From G11 sp947167445 (GTDB lineage: Bacteria; Bacillota; Clostridia; Lachnospirales; Lachnospiraceae): DNA of 64,000 nt. The position numbers and the translations under genes were made by a program. Below are positions 34,856-43,651 of this stretch, piece by piece (position 1 is the stretch's first letter; every line of letters begins with the position of its first letter). The DNA lies in the NCBI GenBank assembly GCA_947167445.1, contig CAMVID010000002.1, forward strand, positions 181,201-245,200, in the 5' to 3' direction. The notes below the pieces were generated by a model. That model had not been told where the DNA came from and searched no databases. It saw only the letters and a list, made by a program, of their open reading frames with translations.

Positions 34856-35488
34856 ATGAGCGATATCAAAATAGGACGCCTTGTTATCGGAATAGCCCAG
34901 ACAAACTGTTACTTTATCTACAAAGAAGGCTCGGGCGAGTGCGTATTTGTGGATCCGGCTGACCAGGGTGCAACTATTTATGAGAAGTTAAAAGCCAATG
35001 GACTCTCAGTATCAGGAATAGTCCTTACACATGCGCATTTTGACCATATATGGGGTGCTCAGGAACTTCGCGCCAAGACAGGTGCCAGGATTTATGCCTG
35101 GGAAGAGGAAGAGGATCTGTGTTCGGATTCCATCCTGAATGAGTCGGACTGGGCCGGAAGAGCCTGCACAATCAAGCCTAACGTCTATTTAAAGGACGGA
35201 GACGAAATTGAGATAGCAGGAATTAAGCTTAGGCTTATTGGTACTCCCGGACATACCAAGGGAAGCTGCTGTTACTACATAGAGGAAGCAGGAATTCTCA
35301 TAAGCGGAGATACACTTTTTGCCGAGTCGGTGGGACGAACAGACTTCCATACAGGAAGCATGAGCACTCTTGTGCGTTCTATTAAGGAAAAACTGCTGGT
35401 TCTCCCTGAGGACACCAGGGTTTATCCGGGACATGGCCCCTCTACCACCATAGGGCACGAGAAAGAAAACAATCCATTTATACAGTAG
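34856..35488 (+). CDS. MBL-fold metallo-hydrolase (glyoxalase II-like)
   Basis: A 210-residue metallo-beta-lactamase-fold hydrolase. The metal motif is THAHFDHIWG, with further ligands in GTPGHTKGSCCYY, SGDTLFAESVGRTD and VYPGHGPSTTIGHEK. The frame is open for 7 codons upstream inside relA, but the ATG at 34856, one base after the relA stop, gives the standard start of the family (MSDIKIGRLVIG). It is often found after relA in Clostridia; its substrate is not established. Confidence 0.9.
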   Translation: MSDIKIGRLVIGIAQTNCYFIYKEGSGECVFVDPADQGATIYEKLKANGLSVSGIVLTHAHFDHIWGAQELRAKTGARIYAWEEEEDLCSDSILNESDWAGRACTIKPNVYLKDGDEIEIAGIKLRLIGTPGHTKGSCCYYIEEAGILISGDTLFAESVGRTDFHTGSMSTLVRSIKEKLLVLPEDTRVYPGHGPSTTIGHEKENNPFIQ

Positions 35489-35493
35489 AAATT

Positions 35494-35521
35494 AAAGGCT
35501 CTTTTAATAAAGAGCCTTTTT
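35494..35521 (+). terminator. Intrinsic terminator 12 bases before hemZ
   Basis: Arms AAAGGCTCTTT and AAAGAGCCTTT with a 4-base loop, then further T. The hemZ start codon is at 35534, with no space for a promoter between. Confidence 0.88.
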
Positions 35522-35533
35522 GCGAGGATAAAT

Positions 35534-36913
35534 ATGTTAAAAGTCAAAACGAATGTCATGGGTTTTGATTATGATATTCACTCTCTTGTGAAGGCATTTT
35601 ACCCCGAAAAAGAGGTAAGAGTTTACTCCGAGGAAGAGTGTGACAACCCCGATGTTAACTTCGATTTCAGAGGACCGGCGCAGGATGAAGACCGTCCCGT
35701 ATACAAGAACGAATTCAAAATCAAGCTTTATGAACAACTCTCCAAAGAGACGGGAAAGACACTTCCCTGGGGAACTCTTACGGGGATAAGGCCAACAAAG
35801 CTTCCCATGGAGATGATTCAACAGGGGAAAAGCGATGAAGAAATCAGGGCAAAGCTTAAAAGCACATATCTGGTTTCTGATGAGAAGATTGATCTTTCCA
35901 TCGACATTGCAAAGAGGGAGCTTTTTGCCTTAAGGGACATAGATGCAAAAGAAGGGTACAGTCTGTATATCGGAATTCCGTTCTGTCCAACCACATGTCT
36001 TTACTGTTCTTTTACGTCATATCCCATAATTACCATGAAAAAGGTGGTTAACGACTACCTGGACGCTCTGGATAAAGAGATTGATTTTGTGGCAGATGAA
36101 TTTGCCGGAAAGACACTTGATACGGTTTATATCGGCGGAGGTACTCCAACTACTCTTGAAGCGGAGGAACTGGACAGGCTCCTTACAAAGATAGAGGAAA
36201 GCCTGGATTTAAGTCATATCAAGGAGTTTACGGTTGAGGCCGGAAGAGCAGACTCCATAACCAAAGAGAAGCTTGAAACCCTTAAGAAACATAAGGTTAC
36301 GAGAATATCCGTAAACCCTCAGACCATGAACGAGGAAACCTTAAAGTTCATCGGAAGAAAAGCTACTGCAGCCCAGACCGTTGAGGCCTATAAGCTTGCA
36401 AGAAGCCTTGGCTTTGACAACATAAATATGGATATTATCCTTGGATTGCCCGGTGAGGGAGCCGGGGATGTTAGAAGAACCATGGAGATAATAGAGGAAC
36501 TTAAGCCAGATAATCTTACGGTTCACTCCCTGGCGGTTAAGAGAGCCAGCGCTCTCAGTCAGTTTATTGAGAAGAATGGAATGTCCATGATTAACAATAC
36601 CGACGAGACCATGGAGATTGCTTCGAAAGGAGCTGCAGCCATGGGGTTAAAGCCCTATTATCTGTACAGACAAAAGAACATGTCCGGAAACTTTGAGAAT
36701 GTGGGATATGCTTCTGAAGGAAAGTACGGCATATATAACATTCTTATTATGGAGGAACTGCAGTCTATTGTGGCATTGGGTGCCGGAACCGTAACAAAGA
36801 GAGTGTACGGAAACGGTCGAATCGAAAGGTGCGACAATGTTAAGGATGTTAAGCTATATATTGAAAAGATTGATGAAATGATAGATAGAAAGAGAAAATT
36901 ATTCGAGGGATAG
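35534..36913 (+). CDS. hemZ: HemZ-type radical SAM coproporphyrinogen dehydrogenase-like protein
   Basis: A 459-residue radical SAM protein. The N-terminal about 150 residues form the extra domain seen in HemZ (GTLTGIRPTKLPMEMIQQG). The iron-sulfur motif is CPTTCLYC (CxxxCxxC), after YIGIPF. VYIGGGTPTTLEAEEL, FTVEAGRADSIT and INMDIILGLPGEG are typical of the HemN/HemZ group. HemZ is assigned as an oxygen-independent coproporphyrinogen oxidase-like enzyme; some HemN relatives have other roles, such as heme chaperones. GAGGA precedes the ATG. Confidence 0.88.
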   Translation: MLKVKTNVMGFDYDIHSLVKAFYPEKEVRVYSEEECDNPDVNFDFRGPAQDEDRPVYKNEFKIKLYEQLSKETGKTLPWGTLTGIRPTKLPMEMIQQGKSDEEIRAKLKSTYLVSDEKIDLSIDIAKRELFALRDIDAKEGYSLYIGIPFCPTTCLYCSFTSYPIITMKKVVNDYLDALDKEIDFVADEFAGKTLDTVYIGGGTPTTLEAEELDRLLTKIEESLDLSHIKEFTVEAGRADSITKEKLETLKKHKVTRISVNPQTMNEETLKFIGRKATAAQTVEAYKLARSLGFDNINMDIILGLPGEGAGDVRRTMEIIEELKPDNLTVHSLAVKRASALSQFIEKNGMSMINNTDETMEIASKGAAAMGLKPYYLYRQKNMSGNFENVGYASEGKYGIYNILIMEELQSIVALGAGTVTKRVYGNGRIERCDNVKDVKLYIEKIDEMIDRKRKLFEG

Positions 36914-36917
36914 TGAT

Positions 36918-38252
36918 TTGAAAAAAGTACTGGCAGTAATTCTTGTTTTGGCTTTTACAATTTCATGTACCGGATGCAAAGAAGGAGTCTCCAGATCTAA
37001 TCCCGTAACCCTGACCATCTGGCATGTTTACGGAGAACAGACTGCTTCACCATTAAATGACATAATAAGTGAATTCAATGACACCGTGGGACAGCAGGAG
37101 GGAATCAAGGTTCAGGTTTCCCTGGTTTCCAATACCAACACCATACATGAAGCGGTGTTAAAGGCTGCAAATAAGGAACCCGGAGCAGCAGAGCTTCCCG
37201 ATTTGTTTATTTCATATCCCAAAACCATTCTTGCTATGCCGGACCCCGACATTCTCGTGGATTTCAGGGAGTGCTTTACGGAGGATGAGCTTAAGGAATA
37301 TGTGCCGGAATTCATTGAAGAAGGCGAGATAAATGGGAAACTGCTGGTTTTTCCTGTGGCGAAATCCACGGAAATACTCTACGTTAACAATACTTTGTTT
37401 GACAGATTTGCAAGTGCTACAGGAGCCAAGGTTTCAGATCTTGACACCTGGGAAGGACTGTTTGAGACATCGCTGAAATATAAGGACTGGAGCGGCGGGA
37501 AGACCTTTATTGCTCATGATTATCACTTCAATTATTTCCAGGTTGGATGTGAATCCATGGGGGAGGACTTTTTCGACGGTGAGAAAATCGCCTTCGGCCC
37601 CAAGTTTGAAAAGGCCTGGGAACCCTACGCACGCTCAGCTATTGAAGGAGGCTTGTGGCTTAATGAAGGATATGCCACAGAACCTCTAAGAACCGGCGAT
37701 GCCATAGTGAGTGTGGGGTCAAGTGCCAGCGTACTTTATTATGCAGATGAGGTTACCTATGCAGATAATAAGACCGAGAAGGTGGAAATCTCAGCTTATC
37801 CGGTTCCATGTTTTGAGAATGGAAAGAAACTGGTCATGCAAAGGGGCGCCGGAATCTGCGGAGTCAAGTCCACACCGGAGAGAGAGAAGGCCATGGCAAC
37901 CTTTGTTAAGTGGCTTACCTCCCCTGAGGTAAATGTGAGATTCGTCACCTCCGTGGGCTACATGCCTGTTACCGAGAAGGGCTTTGAACTTCTTCCAAAT
38001 GAGATAGAAAAGCTTGAAAGTTCCAAGTATAAGAGCCTTTATAATGCTTATATACAGACTCAAAAGGATTATGAGTTCTATTCGGCGCCAAAGTTTGATA
38101 ATTATCTTGACCTTGAAACCACATTTGAAAAAGAGGTAAGAAGGCTTCTGAGGAAAGCGGCTTTGGAATATAAGGAGGAGGAAAAAGAAGATTCCTCCGT
38201 TAAAAACAGGGAGTATTTGATTAAGTTTGAGAGGGATATGAATCGTAACTGA
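36918..38252 (+). CDS. Extracellular sugar-binding lipoprotein without neighbouring permeases
   Basis: A 444-residue solute-binding protein. The start is a TTG 4 bases after the hemZ stop, with GAGGG before it. The N-terminus is a lipoprotein signal (MKKVLAVILVLAFTISC then TGC). The mature part begins PVTLTIWHVYGEQ and continues as a family 1 sugar-binding protein. No permease or ATPase follows. Instead, 14 bases later, a membrane-tethered DNA-binding sensor begins, so this protein may feed a signal rather than a transporter. Confidence 0.88.
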   Translation: MKKVLAVILVLAFTISCTGCKEGVSRSNPVTLTIWHVYGEQTASPLNDIISEFNDTVGQQEGIKVQVSLVSNTNTIHEAVLKAANKEPGAAELPDLFISYPKTILAMPDPDILVDFRECFTEDELKEYVPEFIEEGEINGKLLVFPVAKSTEILYVNNTLFDRFASATGAKVSDLDTWEGLFETSLKYKDWSGGKTFIAHDYHFNYFQVGCESMGEDFFDGEKIAFGPKFEKAWEPYARSAIEGGLWLNEGYATEPLRTGDAIVSVGSSASVLYYADEVTYADNKTEKVEISAYPVPCFENGKKLVMQRGAGICGVKSTPEREKAMATFVKWLTSPEVNVRFVTSVGYMPVTEKGFELLPNEIEKLESSKYKSLYNAYIQTQKDYEFYSAPKFDNYLDLETTFEKEVRRLLRKAALEYKEEEKEDSSVKNREYLIKFERDMNRN

Positions 38253-38266
38253 GGGATAACCGGGGA

Positions 38267-39757
38267 ATGAGTAATGTCATCAAAAAGATCAAGCAAATAG
38301 CATATCTGTTCCGACACAAGAGCAGCGATCTCAGAGTCAAGATGATGCTTTATTTTGTTGCCATTGCGCTGACAACCATCGGCTTTCTTGTTGTTATTCT
38401 TGCCTGGTCCGGGAGAATTTTTAACGTAAGGGCTCAGATGGCCAGTGTCATGACCAATCATCTGAACAATCAGGTTGAGAAGGCAACGGCGGAGATTACC
38501 CAGTACACTGCCTATGGAATCGAACTGTCCAGAAGCATCTCAAAGACCATAGATGATGTTCTGGAAGAGTACAACATCGAATTCTATCAGATTAACAACA
38601 ATCCTGAGGTTCTGGAGACTCTTCAGAACAGGATTTATCAGGATATCAATACCGTTATCAGGCTGGGAGGAAGCAGCGGAGCTTATGCCTTTGTGGATTC
38701 CACAATCAACACGGCGGTTCCGGACTCGGCCCATTCGAGAGCGGGTGTGTATTTAAAGCTTGCAAATGTCACCGGAGATTTCGTACTTAATCCTGAAATT
38801 GCAATGTACAGGGGAAGCAGCGAAATTGCCAGGAAAAACGGGGTAAAGCTGCACACCCTTTGGGAACTTGAATTCAATACAAACAATTTACCCGGCTATG
38901 ACGAAATCATGAAGGATTCCAGAAACCCGGGAACAGATTATTATTGGACGGGAATCAAAAAGCCAGCGGGGGAAGCGGATTCGGTTTTGGTTTTGTGCGT
39001 CCCTATTACAGGAAACAGAATCAGGCCCTATGGACTTTGTGGTGTTGATTTGAATGAGAAACACTTTAGCCTTCAATTCCCTGCCACAGATACCGTTTAT
39101 GGTTCAATGGTAACGGTGATTACACCATACTATGATTCCAAAATAATGATTGAAAACGGAATGACGGGAAACACGGAGGGAACCTGGCTCGATAATACCC
39201 AGGGGCTTCATGTAACTGAGGGAAAGTACTTCAACGCCTACGGGTCCACCAAGGAAGTATATTACGGCTTAAGTAAAGAACTTTCTGTAAAAACTTTAAA
39301 TGGCCGAAAATGGGTGGTTTCGGTTCTTATTCCGAGAGAGGGCTGCGATGCTTACATTCGAAGCAAGCAGGCAACTTTTATGGCGCTGATTCTTGGATTT
39401 ACCCTGGCCATGCTCTCCATTGCCCTCTATCTTTCCAACAGATTCGTTAAGCCTATTCTTGCGGAACTTGACAAGAAGGATGGGGAGGACATGCCGGCAG
39501 ATCTTAAGGAACTGTTTGACAGTCTTACCGCCAGTGTCAAAACCCTTACAAGGGCAGAGTACAGTGTTTATGAGAAGTATCTGGAGGGTTATGACATTTC
39601 CCAGATACCGGATGTGCTTATGATAAGTGCCAACACAGTCAAAAAACATAACAAGAGTATTTATAAGAAACTGAATGTTTCATCCTTCGATGAGCTGTCT
39701 TTATACTTTGATCTCTTCAGAAGGTGTAACAGAATAGATGATTTGAGAAAAATGTAA
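38267..39757 (+). CDS. Membrane-tethered LuxR-type regulator with extracytoplasmic sensor domain
   Basis: A 496-residue one-component sensor. TM1 is at about residues 27-49. An external domain of about 320 residues follows, Cache-like in character (YYWTGIKKPAG, VPITGNRIRPYGLCGVDLNE). TM2 is at about 370-390, followed by a short linker. The C-terminal about 70 residues are a LuxR-type helix-turn-helix (LTRAEYSVYEKYLEGYDISQ, then SANTVKKHNKSIYKKLNVSS). The DNA-binding domain is thus inside the cell, joined to a sensor outside. It is presumed to control carbohydrate genes nearby. Confidence 0.8.
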   Translation: MSNVIKKIKQIAYLFRHKSSDLRVKMMLYFVAIALTTIGFLVVILAWSGRIFNVRAQMASVMTNHLNNQVEKATAEITQYTAYGIELSRSISKTIDDVLEEYNIEFYQINNNPEVLETLQNRIYQDINTVIRLGGSSGAYAFVDSTINTAVPDSAHSRAGVYLKLANVTGDFVLNPEIAMYRGSSEIARKNGVKLHTLWELEFNTNNLPGYDEIMKDSRNPGTDYYWTGIKKPAGEADSVLVLCVPITGNRIRPYGLCGVDLNEKHFSLQFPATDTVYGSMVTVITPYYDSKIMIENGMTGNTEGTWLDNTQGLHVTEGKYFNAYGSTKEVYYGLSKELSVKTLNGRKWVVSVLIPREGCDAYIRSKQATFMALILGFTLAMLSIALYLSNRFVKPILAELDKKDGEDMPADLKELFDSLTASVKTLTRAEYSVYEKYLEGYDISQIPDVLMISANTVKKHNKSIYKKLNVSSFDELSLYFDLFRRCNRIDDLRKM

Positions 39758-39846
39758 TCAAAAAACGGGAAAAAGTACCCTCGGGGTAATAGATTTCTGC
39801 CGAAAAACAGTGTAATATAACCTCAGCTTTTGTGAGGAGAGAAAAG

Positions 39847-40008
39847 ATGAGGAAAATATTACGAATGTTATTTATTGCAGCTGCAGCTTCCATTTTGTTA
39901 GTGGGCTGTGCTTCAACACAGACATCTAAAGCAGACGTAAGTTATACGCTTGTAGAGATTACAGCGGAAGAGTATGTTGCTTTGGATTCGTCCCTTGGAT
40001 TAAATTAG
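39847..40008 (+). CDS. Small lipoprotein of unknown function
   Basis: A 53-residue protein with a clear lipoprotein signal (MRKILRMLFIAAAASILLVG, then Cys21). The mature part is only 33 residues (CASTQTSKADVSYTLVEITA and so on, ending SSLGLN). GAGGAGA lies 6 bases before the ATG, a strong ribosome site. It sits between the tethered regulator and the structured RNA. No family is recognised. A possible -10 (TAATAT, 39813-39818) lies upstream with no good -35. Confidence 0.72.
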   Translation: MRKILRMLFIAAAASILLVGCASTQTSKADVSYTLVEITAEEYVALDSSLGLN

Positions 40009-40047
40009 AACACCACATTGTTAGTATACAGGGAACAAACATTTAAT

Positions 40048-40141
40048 TACCAAGAACACTTTCGGCAGGATTAACCCCTTTCAGACACATGTTTAAAGGC
40101 ACAGGGACATGTGGCGCTTACCTGCCGAAAGGGAATTGGTA
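40048..40141 (+). ncRNA. Structured leader RNA, riboswitch-like, with predicted pseudoknot
   Basis: By eye: closing helix TACCAA/TTGGTA (40048-40053 with 40136-40141); a small internal loop; an 11-bp helix CTTTCGGCAGG/CCTGCCGAAAG (40059-40069 with 40121-40131). Inside this is an H-type pseudoknot, CCTTT with AAAGG (40077-40081 and 40095-40099) interleaved with CACATGT with ACATGTG (40086-40092 and 40107-40113). A terminator follows at 40178-40205, directly before the histidine kinase gene. I do not recognise it as a named riboswitch class. No search was run. Confidence 0.6.
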
Positions 40142-40177
40142 GACCATTTACAAATTCAATACTATAAAATAGAATGT

Positions 40178-40205
40178 AACCAAGGATGAAGATCCTTGGT
40201 TTTTT
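40178..40205 (+). terminator. Intrinsic terminator between structured RNA and histidine kinase gene
   Basis: Arms AACCAAGGAT and ATCCTTGGTT, loop GAAG, then T-run. It ends 17 bases before the kinase ATG, leaving no room for a promoter. Its left arm (ACCAA) can instead pair with the 3' strand of the RNA's closing helix (TTGGT at 40136-40140), which would break the terminator. TATAAA at 40163-40168 is the only -10-like element nearby, and no -35 matches it. Confidence 0.85.
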
Positions 40206-40222
40206 GTTTAGGCGCAGACACT

Positions 40223-41950
40223 ATGAAGAACAATCATGAATCATCAGTTATCAGAAAGACAATACTTTTCATAGCCGGGCAATGTGTTCTCATTGCCATT
40301 GTTTTTGCTGTCTATATTTTCAATTCCTATTCCAATATAAGAAACGCTCAAATCTCCTCCACAGAGAATCTTCTTGAAGTATTCGGAAGAGAACTGGACA
40401 ACAAGATCAAGAATGCGGACATGCTTCTTGAGCAGATGATATACCAGAACGACAACTATAACATGCTCCAAAGCCATAAGGAGTCAGACAGGTATTATGC
40501 CTCCATAGCCTTAAAGAACATGATGGTGGAGTCCGTTACATACAACAGCTATGTGGACACTTTCATCATAGCCGAGAGTATATATAACACCTGTTTGGAT
40601 TATTCAAACACCTTTATAACCTTCGATCAGAGAAATGTTCTTAGGGATTTTACCATGAATAAAGCTGCCCTTGGAAAGATGAAGGCTTCCTGGCAGATTG
40701 AAAACATTGGAAATGAACCCTATCTGTATAAGATTTATGTCTGGCAGGGAGAGGCTGCGGCGGTATTCATTTCAGTAAGAAGCTTCCTTGGAAACACCAA
40801 CACCGGCGACTTTTCGAATACGGCGCTGGTACTCTATGATTCGGTGACGGGAACCGTATGGGGTAATTACGGGGAACTCCCCGGTGAGTTAAGAACGGGA
40901 GATTTAATCGATTCCATTAATGTGTATTCTCCCATGGGAGAGGACTATATATTAAGGGCTGAGAATTATCATATCAAAGCCTTCGTTGGCAAGGAGTTTG
41001 ACTTCAACCTTCTTAAATATGATGTTTGGGTTATGCTTGCCATGATCCTTATCCTTTCCGGCTTTACGGTGTTCATGATAAGGCATCTTAGAAAGAGCAT
41101 TATAAAGCCTGTAAGCACCTTGAGAAAAGATATGGAGCGCATCCAGTTTGGAGATTACGAGCTTCGAATTAACGATGAGCTTGGAAGCAGGGAGTTTAAC
41201 CTTCTTAAGAACACCTTCAATAAGCTTATGGATGAAATCCTGGGACTTAAGATTCAGACCTACGAGAAGCAGATTGCCTTGCAGGAGACAGAGCTTAGAA
41301 GTATTAAGCTTCAGATAAGGCCCCACTTTTTCCTGAATGCCATGACTACCATTTCAAGCCTTTCACAGCAGGGCAAGAATGAAGAAATAAGAAAATACAT
41401 TGATTCCCTCTCAAAGAACATAAGATATATGTTCCGCTCGGGACTTCACACAGTGGCCCTTGACGAGGAGATACGGCATGTGGAGAATTACTTTGAGATG
41501 CAGGAATTAAAATATCCCGGATGCGTATTCTTCTTCATTGATGTGGCAGAAGAGGCAAGAAACTGGAAGATTCCTCAGATGCTTATTCACACAGTAATAG
41601 AGAATGAGTATAAGTACGCCGTGGATGTAAACTCAATGTTAACCATACTTATTAAGGCAGAACTTACCCAAAAAGACGGTGAGGAAATGCTTAAGGTTGA
41701 GATTGAGGACGACGGACAGGGATACCCTGAGAAGACCCTTGATGACTTTAAGGACGGTTCTATTCACGATTCCGGAGACGGAAACAGAGTTGGCCTTTGG
41801 AGTATAAAGAGAATTTTGGAGATAATGTACGAGCGAAAGGATTTGTTTGAAATCAGCAACATTTCGCCCCACGGATGCAAGAACACCATGTACATCCCCG
41901 CAAGACCCAAGCACGAAGTGGATGAGCGAGGCAAGGTAAACATAGACTAG
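40223..41950 (+). CDS. Sensor histidine kinase, YesM/LytS type
   Basis: A 575-residue membrane kinase. TM1 is at about residues 13-33; an external sensor of about 240 residues follows; TM2 is at about 275-295; then HAMP. The His_kinase domain has RPHFFLNAMTTISSL (phospho-His region) and the ATPase domain has the N box (VIENEYKYAVD) and G box (DDGQGYPE). The frame is open upstream into the terminator; the ATG at 40223 is taken because it starts the signal anchor (MKNNHESSVIRKTILF). Its own ribosome site is weak. Partner regulator follows after 7 bases. Confidence 0.92.
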   Translation: MKNNHESSVIRKTILFIAGQCVLIAIVFAVYIFNSYSNIRNAQISSTENLLEVFGRELDNKIKNADMLLEQMIYQNDNYNMLQSHKESDRYYASIALKNMMVESVTYNSYVDTFIIAESIYNTCLDYSNTFITFDQRNVLRDFTMNKAALGKMKASWQIENIGNEPYLYKIYVWQGEAAAVFISVRSFLGNTNTGDFSNTALVLYDSVTGTVWGNYGELPGELRTGDLIDSINVYSPMGEDYILRAENYHIKAFVGKEFDFNLLKYDVWVMLAMILILSGFTVFMIRHLRKSIIKPVSTLRKDMERIQFGDYELRINDELGSREFNLLKNTFNKLMDEILGLKIQTYEKQIALQETELRSIKLQIRPHFFLNAMTTISSLSQQGKNEEIRKYIDSLSKNIRYMFRSGLHTVALDEEIRHVENYFEMQELKYPGCVFFFIDVAEEARNWKIPQMLIHTVIENEYKYAVDVNSMLTILIKAELTQKDGEEMLKVEIEDDGQGYPEKTLDDFKDGSIHDSGDGNRVGLWSIKRILEIMYERKDLFEISNISPHGCKNTMYIPARPKHEVDERGKVNID

Positions 41951-41957
41951 GAGAGAC

Positions 41958-43553
41958 ATGAGAGTACTTATTGTTGACGATGACAGGGCCACCGTGGATG
42001 TCATCAGAGATACCGTTTGCTGGGACTCCTTAGATGTATATGACGTATTTACGGCTTACAACATCAAGGAAGCCAAGAAGATTCTTATGGCAGAGCAGAT
42101 AGATATCGTTATAAGTGATATCGAGATGCCCCAGGGGAGTGGTATTGATTTATTGGAATGGTACAGAGAACAGGAACTTGAGGGCGAGTTCCTGCTTTTG
42201 ACATGCCATGAATCCTTCGACTATGCCAAGCACGCAATGCAGCTCCATGCCTTTGAATACCTTTTAAAGCCCTTTGACGTAAATGTTATGGAGGCTACCC
42301 TCAGAAAGATAATAAGGGACATTAACGAGAAGCGAAGCATTAAGGAAACCAGTGAACTGGGAAAGTGGGCCAAGGAAAACGCTGCAAGGCTTTACAACAA
42401 CTTCTGGACCGATATCATAAGCTCCAAGATTTCCCCAAATGCGGAAGAAGTCAGAAACGAAATAAGAAAAAGGCACCTGGACATAGACTCTGAAGGCCTG
42501 TACTATCTGGTGGTTTCAAGGGTTTCGGATACTGCAAGAGACAGGGAGAAGATTAACACAGGTCTCATCCTTTTTATTCTTGAAAACATCCATATGGAAG
42601 TCCTTTTGGGGAATCCTCAGGGAACCAACATTACAAGTATAGAGGTGGGCGGCGGTATTATTGTGGCTTCCATTGTGCCGGCCATGAAAGGGGGCAGGGA
42701 GCGTACTCCCAAAGAATTGTGCGCAGACTGCGAAACTCTTATTGAGGAACAGAAGAAAATTCTCTCCTCCACCATGACATGCTGTATTGGTAAAAGCGTC
42801 CACATCTACGAATTCTATGAGACCTTCCAGCGGCTCCTTAATCTCATTGAGATAAATGTGTCCTACTACGGCAAGGCCTTCTATGAGGAGGATGTGAAAA
42901 ATACAAATGACACCTCGGGAATTTCTCTGGATACGGAGAAGCTTGAAAACCTGCTTTCAAAGCAGCAGAAGATGGAGTTTATGAGTGCCCTTAAGGACCT
43001 TCTCAATGAGAAGATGAAGAGTAATGCCCTTACGGATGCGGCACTTAACAGGATAGAGAAGGAAGTCTGGCAGGTGGTTTACACTTATCTTGGGAAGAAG
43101 CAGATTGCTGTGGCAGGGCTTTTGGAGGATGAGAATCTGAATAGCCTTGAAAAGAGAGCAACCCAGTCTGTCCTGGACATGATAAGGTGGGTAGGCTATC
43201 TTTTGGATGCCACCTTTGAACATGAGAAGAATGTAAAGAAGAGCTTTACCTTAAGCGATAAGATAAATAACTATATCTATGAGCATTACAGGGAGCCCAT
43301 AGGGCGAAATGAAATTGCCGAAGTAATGTTTCTGGCTCCCGAATACTTATCAAAGGTTTACAAGAAGGAAACCGGAGTGACCTTAAACGAAGCCATTGCC
43401 ACCTACAGAGTTGAGCAGGCCAAAATCCTTCTGGACAGAGGCGAGAGGGTCAGCGATGTAGCGGAGAAGGTGGGTTTTGACAACTTTACATACTTCTCTA
43501 CCACCTTTAAAAAGGTCGTTGGAGTTTCTCCGACCCAATATAAAAAACTGTAA
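41958..43553 (+). CDS. Response regulator, YesN type (receiver plus AraC DNA-binding domain)
   Basis: A 531-residue regulator. Residues 1-120 are a receiver with phospho-Asp in VISDIEMPQGSG. A middle region of about 300 residues follows. The C-terminal about 100 residues are an AraC-type double helix-turn-helix (NEIAEVMFLAPEYLSKVYKK; VSDVAEKVGFDNFTYFSTTF). YesM/YesN pairs usually control sugar ABC transporters next to them, as found here. AGGAGAGAC precedes the ATG. Confidence 0.95.
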   Translation: MRVLIVDDDRATVDVIRDTVCWDSLDVYDVFTAYNIKEAKKILMAEQIDIVISDIEMPQGSGIDLLEWYREQELEGEFLLLTCHESFDYAKHAMQLHAFEYLLKPFDVNVMEATLRKIIRDINEKRSIKETSELGKWAKENAARLYNNFWTDIISSKISPNAEEVRNEIRKRHLDIDSEGLYYLVVSRVSDTARDREKINTGLILFILENIHMEVLLGNPQGTNITSIEVGGGIIVASIVPAMKGGRERTPKELCADCETLIEEQKKILSSTMTCCIGKSVHIYEFYETFQRLLNLIEINVSYYGKAFYEEDVKNTNDTSGISLDTEKLENLLSKQQKMEFMSALKDLLNEKMKSNALTDAALNRIEKEVWQVVYTYLGKKQIAVAGLLEDENLNSLEKRATQSVLDMIRWVGYLLDATFEHEKNVKKSFTLSDKINNYIYEHYREPIGRNEIAEVMFLAPEYLSKVYKKETGVTLNEAIATYRVEQAKILLDRGERVSDVAEKVGFDNFTYFSTTFKKVVGVSPTQYKKL

Positions 43554-43651
43554 TCGAAATCTTATTTTTGAAAATTTAAATCATTTTTTTTAAAGAATTT
43601 ACGCTTCTTATGATGCTACTCTTGTACTATCAAAAAGAGGGAGGTTTTATC

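Noticed and set aside
40009..40222. A known riboswitch (c-di-GMP, ZTP, SAM, preQ1, fluoride)
   Set aside because: I could not place the conserved sequences of any of these classes on the helices seen, so no name is given.
40196..40222. Upstream in-frame start for the histidine kinase
   Set aside because: It would begin inside the terminator stem and has no ribosome site; the ATG at 40223 begins the anchor helix.
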